Source: Bretschneidera sinensis (Eukaryota > Streptophyta > Magnoliopsida > Brassicales > Akaniaceae). Taken from it: 64,000 bases of DNA. Positions 25,401-35,200 of the stretch are shown piece after piece (the first letter of the stretch is position 1; the number at the start of each line of letters is the position of its first letter). The position numbers were made by a program, and so were the translations under genes. The stretch spans positions 109,952,036-110,016,035 of the forward strand of contig CM043699.1 in assembly GCA_023935145.1 (NCBI GenBank). The letters run 5' to 3'. The notes under the pieces were generated by a model. The model ran no database searches, had not been told where the DNA came from, and was given only the letters and a program-made list of their open reading frames with translations.

Positions 25401-26228
25401 TATTGCTCTTAAAGCGAAGGTAATAACTTTTCTTGACAAGGCACTAACTTATCAAACAAAAACCCAAATCTCAGAAAGAGAACTTTCCAGAATAAAGATG
25501 AGTCTGGAGCTTTATGATCTTTTGTTTCAGAGATCCCGCATAGCAATGGCAGATCAAGAAATTTTTGCTAGTGGGGGCAGTGTAAACTGTAAATATATTA
25601 TATATATTTGGAGAAATTTTAACTTGTCCCATTTAAAGCACAAATTAGCATTGTTCCCCAACATTTTTTTATTAAAATGACCTTGATTCCTCCCGGTCAT
25701 GTCATTAAAGTAGTGATTTTTTTGAGCATTTTAAATTTTCTCCCTCGTTTACCCAAGAAAATAGAGACCGAGAATGAATCCTCATGTGTGGCTAAAGACA
25801 CGTGAGGTGCGTTCAACGGACGGCATGTGGGGCACGTACGACTAATTCTCACGTCACTACGATTTGATGGTTTAGTAGATCTGGATATTTTTGGCTCGTG
25901 GTGGTGGTGGTTTGCGGTAATACTCACTCGAAAAGTGCATATCTAAGCTAAGGCTCTTCCGTTCACACGAGCAATGGAGGGCCATGCAACTAATGTGTGA
26001 TTGTAGATCGTCACACATTGATTCCAACAGTACTAGTGGTGCACTTTTCCGAGCACCAATCAGTCTTAAATCGCAAAAAGTCTCCAAACATTAAAAAAAT
26101 GAGTTTATTGAATTACTCTATTACCCTTGCAGTTGTTTTTCATAATATTGAATATCTAGAGACAGTTGGTCCTAAATAATCGGTGCACAATGTTAATTTG
26201 TGCGTTAAGTGTGGTAAGTTGGTAGCTT

Positions 26229-26260
<32 letters not shown>

Positions 26261-29200
26261 ATTTGAAACTAAAGTAATATTATCATGGATGACATTTTTA
26301 CACAAGAAAATTTGTGGGCAATTTATATTAAGTCTAAATAATTTACACAACCCAAAACTTTTGAATATTTGTGGAAAATTTGCATTAAGATTAGATAATT
26401 TTTAATGCTTGTGGGGGTAATTTACATTGAGATTAGATAATTTCTAGTATTTGTGGGGGCAATTTATTTATTTTATTGGGGTAAGTTTAAAATTATACAT
26501 AGTATTGGTTATTTTTTGAAAGTTAAGTGGGGGCAATGGGCCTCTGCCGCATAGAGCAAACCGTGACCGTGTGCACACAAGAAAAATATATTTAATTAAA
26601 AATTAACTAAACCAAAAGAAATGACTTTCTTCCAACACAACCAAGCACCTTGCTGATAACTTAACTCAAACACAAAATTCAGAAGGATCATGAGTGCCCA
26701 ACAAGAAAAAGGCATGCCTACTCATCTTAAAAGCCCCCCGTTGATTTCATCAGCTAAGAACTCGGCTCAAAATGCCTTAACAATTCAATTCACTCATAAC
26801 TGGTTCACTAATTACTAGTTTCAGATATCCTTCATAGGCATGCCCAACCCCCCAAATAAATTTTTTTTTAAAAAAAAAATCTTATCAGTTAGAGAGCATA
26901 TAAACATGCAACTATTAGCTCTTAATGTCTTACTAAAACATCAATAAGAAGCATGTTAAGCGAGTGAAGTAGAGCATGTGAATTATAGGGTGGATATTTA
27001 CATTGAATCACACATGCAAAGAACAAAGCAGAAAAGAGAGGCAATGAGTAGGGGATGCTTTCAACTACTAATGAGAAAGGAAGCTTCGTTTTCCTATTTT
27101 CTTTTCCTCCGCCTTTGAAGGAGTTCCTGAAGTCCTGAATTATTTGCATGAGTTCCTGAAGTCCATGTTTCCATAAATCCATTTTGGAGAATTTCACGAA
27201 ACATTTCTAAACCTAGATATAATGTACATAGAACAAAGGTTTCCAATTCCAACTCTCAATGACCTTCAGTCATTTCTACGCAATACTAATTGGAGGAAGT
27301 TTTCTAATATAAAGTACAGATACCTTGATCTATTGATTAAGTAACTAACAAGACAAGGCATCCAAGATTAGTCTTTGTTTCAACCAACAAACAGTGTCAC
27401 TAATTCTTTAGGCTGGACTTTGGAATTCCTTATTAGTACTTTACAATTAGTATCCTAACAGACAATATCCCAATATTTTGTTAATTGATCTAAGACAAAA
27501 TTTCTAATGTAGTAATAGCCAACTAAAAGCATAACATAAGAATACAACAAATATTAAACCTTTCTCAAAAGTAATCCACTGAAAAGCAGAGTATTCTATG
27601 CATTGATCAAAAGTGACTCAGCCACTAAAAGAAAACAAGAAGCATAATCACCAAGAAAGTAGCTATGGTGAATCTAAAGTAGTGCTAGTAACTAATCTAA
27701 AGAGTGGCAACTACCTGTTGCATATACTCTTCAACAGTTGTCGCCTCAGCGGGGAAAACATCCTCGAATGATGTCTTCAAAATAAGTGAAAAATGAGAAT
27801 AAATATGAGACCATCATTAAGGAAAATGAAAAAATAAGAGTGCAAAACAAAAGCAATAGGGACGCCAACGTAAGATATATAATCAAAATCGTAATCAAAT
27901 CAAGTACAAAACATTCGTAAGTCAATAATCAAAGCAAGTTAAACATATTTATCAAAGGAGAAAGAAGCTAATCAACATATATAACTAGTGGTATAAATCA
28001 AATTCATTTAACAAGATAAAGGGGTGTTGTTTCTTTTAAAAGAAATAATCATTTTTTTCATATCCTTACCGATCAGCTCCCTAATTAAAAGATGAATCAT
28101 TCACAACAGCCAATAGAGAATAAGTCCAACAGATAAGATCGATTCACAAAAGCTTTAAAAGTTAACAAGTTTGAAATGAATGAAAATAGGTTACCAGACA
28201 CCAAATAGAATGTAAAAGATTCTTACCTTCAATTCAAAAGACTTTAGATCGCGTGCAAGCTGCTCCGCATTTATTCCCTCCCGTGCAAGTAGCCTGCAAA
28301 TGAAATGAAGATAAAACAAAATTAATGAAAATTATTGACCATTTAAGATGACCCCACCAGAAGTTCAATTAGAAGCCAGTTTCGTAGACAAGAAATCATG
28401 GGAAAACAAAAGGAACATCAGTTCTTTTACTAGTTCCTTTTAAACCCCACAGCCTCAATTTGTGGACAAGAATCGGAGTGCAAACTCCTGAAAGTTACCA
28501 TAAAAGTACCTTGTGGCAGCAATAGATTGAGAATGAGCTTCCGTTCTTAGGGCTTTTGCCTTGAGCTTCTTCGACAATGCTTCTAACTGGTCTAAGTTCC
28601 TCTGAAACTCATGCAAATAATGAATCAGTCAAGAACCATATGAACAGAACAAACGTACATGAAGTTTTGTCCAACTCAACTAAATCTCTTTCCAGGAATA
28701 ACAATAATATCCATGTTGGGAATTTGTCTAAGAATTAAACGGTTGGGAGATGAGGCTTCAGCAGCCTTTGGCGCCGCGGCACAAGGAGGAAGTTCCTCCA
28801 TCAGGCGTGCGCCGCGGCACAGGGCTGTGCGCCGACCAGCACATGGGAGGTTTCTGCCCTGATGTGCGCCGCGGCCTACCCTGTTCTGGCCGCGGCACCA
28901 GGCACACCTGACACCTTATTTCCAGCACTTTAAGATGATGCGTTGGACTTAGTTAAAACGCACAGGACCAATTAGAGAGCTATGATTGTTTGGTCCTCAA
29001 GATCTAAGGGTTGAGATTGACTTCAAGATTGGTTAAAGAAGTTGTTGCTCTATATAAAGGATCATCAAGGAGCAATAACACAACACATGACACAAGAGTG
29101 CAAAGACACAAGTGTCAAGAGAGAAGAAACACAAGAAGAGGTCTTATTCCAAGAGTGGCTGGTGTTGAGAGAGATGGGCTCTCAAATCTTCAGAGGTGTT

Positions 29201-32200
29201 TCTAGTGAGAGAGAGTATTCTAGAAGTGAGATTCAAGGGCTTTGTAATTGGAATTTTCTTGGGCAAAATTTCAAGGAAACACTTAGTTCTTATCTCTTTC
29301 TTTTCTCTTCTTTCATGTATCAAGAACAAGAGGGTTCTTGAGGAGGTGTTGCTGTAATTGTAAGAACTCCATTGATTTAGTGCAGAAAGCTCGGAGGAGC
29401 TCACGGGGGGCGTAGGCAAATTGCCGAACCTCGATAAAAATTGCTTGTGTTCCTTTTTATGGTTTGGTTCTTGTTCATTACAAATCATTCTGGATTTGGG
29501 GGTTTGAAGGTCACCACCTGAGATTGAGAAGGTGATTTTCAACAGTGGTATCAGAGCTAGAACAGCGGGTATCAGAGCAAGGCTCCAAAAATCAAAGGAA
29601 ACTTCTTGGGCGATTCAAGAACGGTGTTGGGATCAAGATCTGATCGGGTTCTTGAGGTTCAAGAACGGTGTTGGGATCAAGATTTGATCTTGTTCGTGAG
29701 GTTTAGAAGTTTGGAAAGCAATTATGGGTGCTGCATAAATCTTGGGATTTTCTCCGCAAGATGGGTTCAAACTTCATTGTTGAGAAGTTTGATGGAAAGG
29801 GAGACTTTGCCCTTTGGAAGCGGAAAATCAAAGCGATTCTTATGCAACAAAAAGTGGACTTGGCGATTGGAGAAGATGACGATTTTCTAGCAAGTCTCAC
29901 GGAGGTCCGGCGGAATGAGATGAAGAAGATGGTGTATAGCACCATCTTTCTGCACATGTTGGATAGTGTGACAAGGGAATGTGGAGATTCAAAAGATCCA
30001 GCTGTCATTTGGAAGAAACTAGATGAGTTATTTCTTACCAAGACTCTCCCTAATAAAATTTATCTTCTGAAACGAATCTTTGCTTTTAAAATGGATCCTA
30101 ATAAAGAGTTGCAAGATAATCTTGATGTGTTTAATAAACTAGTTCAAGATTTGACTAGTTGTAGTATAACATTCCCGGATGAACAATTAGCTGTTATATT
30201 GTTGAATTCTCTTCCTGATTGTTTTGGAAGCTTGATTAATGCTATTGAATATGAAAGAGATACACTAACCAAAGAAATTGTGATCAATGCTATAAGGGCT
30301 CGTGATTTCAAAGCCAAGATGAGAGAAGGATCAAGTGGAGAAGGGCTGTTCGTTAGAGGAAGGCCAGCAACTCGGAATGGCAGTGACATCTATGGCAACT
30401 ACCGGGACAAATCAAAGGGTAGAGGTCAAGGCCATGGAAGATCGCATTCCAAACCGAAGTTTGGAGGAAAGTGATGCTATTACTGCAATAAGGAAGGTCA
30501 TTTCAAGAGAGATTGCAAGAATATGATGAGGGATGAGAAAGGAAGAAGCCATACCAACAATGGAGAGGCTTCGGTTACCAAGGGAGAACAGCAAGATGAT
30601 GATGTTCTTATTGTGTGCTCAAATGTGAGCAGGAGGCAAGGCAGCGAGAAATAGATCTTGGATTCCGGGTGCACTTATCACATGTGTCCTCACCGGGATT
30701 GGTTCAAGAATTTCAAGGAAACCAATGATAGAAAGGTTTTCTTGGGGAATGATACTTCTTGCCAAGTGAGGGGAATAGGAGACTTCCAATTGAGGATGTT
30801 TGATGGAATTACAAGCCCGCTGAGGAATGTGAGATATCTTCCGGATTTGAGAAGAAATTTGATCTCATTGGGGCAGCTAGATTCCATGGGGTACACATAC
30901 AAAGCAAAGAGAGGAAAGATCAAGGTAACCAAGGGATCTTTGGTAGTGATCAAAGCAGCAATAAAGGATGGTCTCTATGAAATGATTGGAGACACGAACA
31001 TCAAGGATCAAGCAGCAAGCTTAATAGCTGAGATGGATAATACAGTTCTTTGGCACAATCGTTTGGGATATATGAGCGAAAATGGGCGGCAAGTTCTCAG
31101 CAAGAATGGTTTACTTGATAGTGACAAGGTAGAGAAACTTGATTTCTGCGAATGTTGTGTTCTTGGGAAGCAACATCGGGCTAGTTTCAACATCGAAGTG
31201 CACAATTCAAAGGGTATTCTTGACTACATTCATGCTGATCTTTGGAGACCAGCAAGAACACCAACAGAAGGAGGTAATCTTTACTTTCTTTCTTTAATTG
31301 ATGATTATTCTAGAAAGGTTTGGGTTTATTTGTTTAAAAATAAATCAGATGTTTTGAATAAGTTTGTAGTGTGGAAAAAGTTGCTGGAAACTCAAACGGG
31401 TAAGGTAATTAAAGTTTTACGAACCGATAATGGCTTAGAATTTTGCAATCAAGATTTTGACAAATTCTATAAGTTAAATGGGATTCTAAGACATAGAACA
31501 GTTGTGAAAACCCCTCAGCAAAATAGAGTTGCTGAGAGGATGAATAGAACCCTTACAGAAAATGTTAGGTGCATGTTAATTGGGTCCGGTTTACCCAAAT
31601 GTTTTTTGGGGGAAGCTGTCTCTACTGCTGTATATTTGGTTAATAGAACACCCTCTAGAGCTTTGGATCTTAAGACTCCCGAGGAGATGTGGAGTGGGAA
31701 ACCCCTTGAGTTGAACAACCTTAGGACTTTTGGATGTGCTGCGTTTGCACATCAAAAGGATGACAAACTTAGCCCAAGGTCTAGAAAGAGTGTATTTCTA
31801 GGATATGTTGAAGGGGTTAAAGGGTATAGGTTGTGATCCTTAGAGCCAAAAGGAACTAAACTCATAATAAGTAGGGATGTCATTTTTAATGAGTATTTAT
31901 TTCTCTATTTGGAGAAAACTAACCCTGTAGGGGAAAGTGAGCAAACTAGCCCGGTATATGTGGAGCATAGCATCAAAGAAAATTCAGTTCAGGTAGAGCA
32001 AGGAAGGCAAGAGGGTTCAGACCAGATAGAGCCTATTGATGAACGCCAAGCTCAGGACACTCAAGAGGAGGCTGAACTAAAATGGGATGATGCGGCAAAT
32101 CAGAATGATTATCAGCTCACAAAGGACCAGGAAAGGAGGCTGGTCAGACCACCTTTGAGATATGGTTTTGCGGATGCTAATGTAGCAACCCCTTATTCAG

Positions 32201-35200
32201 AAGAAGGGAGTGAACCAGAAACTTACATTGATGCCATGGGATGTAAGGATTCGTCAAGATGGAAGCTAGCTATGGAGGAGGAAATGCATTCTTTGAGGAA
32301 GAACAACTCTTGGGAATTAGTGCCCAAACCAGAAAAACAAACAGTTGTGGATTGTAAGTGGAATTACAAGATCAAAGAAGGGAACACTCCAGGGGATAAA
32401 GTCCGGTATAAAGCTAGGTTGGTGGCGAAGGGGTTCATACAAAGAGAAGGCATAGATTTCACCGAAATATTCTCACCAGTTGTGAAATACAAGACGATAA
32501 GGATAGTGTTAGCAATGGTGGTCCAATTTAATTGGTAGATCGAGCAAATGGATGTAAAGACAGCGTTCTGACATGGAGAGCTTGATGAGACCATCTACAT
32601 GAGGCAACCCGAAGGCTATGAGGAAGGAAGGCAGGGAGATTTGGTGTACCAATTGAAGAAATCTCTCTATGGCCTGAAGCAATCACCTCGGCAATGGAAG
32701 AAGAGGTTTGATTCCTTTGTAACTAGCTTGGGTTTCATGAGGAGCTACTATGATTCGTGCTTGTACTACAAAGGTCACAAGGTGGAGGAAATAGTGATTA
32801 TCCTCATCTATGTTGATGATATGTTGTTGGTTGGTAACAGCAGGGAGAAGATAGAAAGGTTGAAATCTCAACTCAGTGCGAAGTTTGAGATGAAGGATCT
32901 TGGTCATGCACAAAAGATCCTTGAGACGAGTATAATCCGGGAAAATGAGAGAAACAGGTTGAAGGTTTCTCAATCTTCCCACATAGAAAAGATGATATCT
33001 AAGTTTTCTATGGAAGATAGTAAACTAGTAAAGATTCCCCTTGCTAGTCATTTCAAGTTCTCTAGCGATCAATGTCTGAGATCGGATGAGGAGAAGAAAG
33101 AAATGGAAAAGGTCCCTTACTCTAGTGCGGTTGGATCAGTCATGTTCACCATGGTAAGCACTAGACCTGACATTGCTCACGCAGTTAGTGTTCTCAACAG
33201 GTTTATGAGTAATCCCGGAAATGAGCATTGGCTTGGGATGAAGTGATTGCTGAAGTATTTGAAGGGAAGCTCAGATGTGGGGCTTGTTTATGAGAAGAGG
33301 GGTAAGTCCATCTGTTTGGAAGGTTACGCTGATTCGGACTATGGAGCAGACCGGGATAAGAGAAGATCGATTACCTCATACTTCTTCAACTTAAACGGAT
33401 GTTTTATAAGTTGGAAGGCTCAGTTGCAACCGGTGGTAACACTCTCAAAAACCGAGGCTGAGTACATAGCGGCAACGGAAGCCATTAAGGAGGCTGTGTG
33501 GTGCAAAGGGTTGTTGGAAGAGTTGAAGGTCCTAAAAAAGCAGGTGGTGGTGTATTTGAATAGCCAAAGTGCGTTGCATTTGTGTAAGAATCCGGTGCTC
33601 CATGAGAGGACAAAGCATATGGATGTTCGGTATTATTTTATTCAAGAAAATGTTACGGAATGATGCATTCATGTGGATAAAGTGGCCATGGAAGAATATC
33701 CTGTAGATTTAGGCACTAAAGTTCTACCTCTAAGCAAGTTCAATCATTGCCTTGGAATTCTTAGTATTGGAGTCGGATGATTTGGTGACTCATATTGAGT
33801 TTGGATCCTGAGTTCTCTGCACAATGGGTTCGGGTTTAATTGCTTAGACAAAGGTAGAGATTGTTGAGAATTTTTCTAAGAATTAAACGGTTGGGAGATG
33901 AAGCTTCAACAGCCTTTGGCGCCACGGCACAAGGAGTGGGCGCCGCAGCCTCCAGCAAAGGAGAAAGTTCCTCTATCAGGTGTGCGCAGCGACATAGGGT
34001 GGTGTGCACCGCGGCACAGGGCTGTGCGCCGCGGCACAGGGCTGTGTGCCGCGGCCTAGGCCTTGTGCGCCGTGGCCACCAGCACATGGGAGGTTTCTGC
34101 CCTGGTGTGCACCGCGGCCTACCTTGTTCTGGGCCGCGACGCCAGGCACACCTAAAACCTTATTTCCAGCACTTTGAAATGATGCGTTGGACTTGGTTAA
34201 AACGTACAGGACCACTTAGAGAGCCATGATTGTTTGGTCCACAAGATCTAAGGGTTGCGATTAACTTCAAGATTGGTTAAAGAAGTTGTTGCTCTATATA
34301 AAGGATCATCTAGAAGCAATAACACAACACATGACACAAGAGTGCAAAGACACAAGTGTCAAGAGAGAAGAAACACAAGAAGAGGTCTCATTCCAAAAGT
34401 GGCTGGTGTTGAGAGAGATAGGCTCTCAAATCTTCAGAGGTGTTTCTAGTGAGAGAGAGTATTCTAGAAGTATGATTCAAGGGCTTTGTAACTGGAATTT
34501 TCTTGGGGAAAATTCTAGGGAAACACTTAGTTCTTATCTCTTTCTTTTCTCTTCTTTCATGTATCAAGAACAAGAGGGTTCTTGAGGAGGTGTTGTTGTA
34601 ATTGTAAGAACTCCATTGATTTAGTGCAGAGAGCTCGGAGGAGCTCACGGGGACGTAGGCAAATTGTCGAACCTCGATAACAATTGCTTATGTTCCTTTT
34701 TATGGTTTGATTCTTGTTCATTACAAATCATTCTGGATTTGGGGGTTTGAAGGTCACCACCTGGGATTGAGAAGGTGATTTTCAATAACTTAGGATAAAA
34801 AATTGAGTTTAGTTTTTCAAGAAAATTAAAAACAGAAACTAACTTTCGAGTTCAGATTTTCCCTCTCTTTCGCCCTAAGAATTCAAAACTCTCCACTTGA
34901 AAGGCATACACAACAACTATTTTAATGACCATAGTTTCAAAGTGCATCTCATCTCCCCACAAGAATAGGTTGGAGGATGAAATCACATGTTTAATACCGC
35001 TCGGGTATTTAGTTTACCAAACAGGAAAACAAAAGGGAAAGATGAAGTAAAACAGGGAATAGATATTAGATTCAAATTCAATTTTTCTTTTGTTGTGACT
35101 TCAAACCAGAGTTGTCAAATAGAGAATCAAATCGTGAATCGAGAATCGAATCGAATCGTAAGATTCAGTATTAATTCTTAAAATCAATTTAAATTGACAT

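Larger units (their letters stand above)
28714..34787 (+). mobile_element. Nearly full-length Copia retrotransposon, antisense in NUP93 intron 1
   Basis: The 5' LTR (28714-29544) and 3' LTR (33862-34787) both begin TGTTG.GAATTT.TCTAAG and end near GGTGATTTTCAA(C/T)A. A primer-binding site matching initiator tRNA-Met (TGGTATCAGAGC, 29546-29557) follows the 5' LTR. A purine tract (acaaaggtagagat, 33848-33861) precedes the 3' LTR. Between them one reading frame encodes Gag-Pol in Copia order. The bases flanking the two LTRs do not give a clean 5-bp duplication, so either the ends have mutated or the element has recombined. It lies in the first NUP93 intron on the opposite strand to the gene. Confidence 0.93.

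Noticed and set aside
25330..25680. 116-codon plus-strand frame in NUP93 intron 4
   Set aside because: No recognised family, it lies between two transposon-like stretches inside an intron, and it ends in AT-rich sequence.
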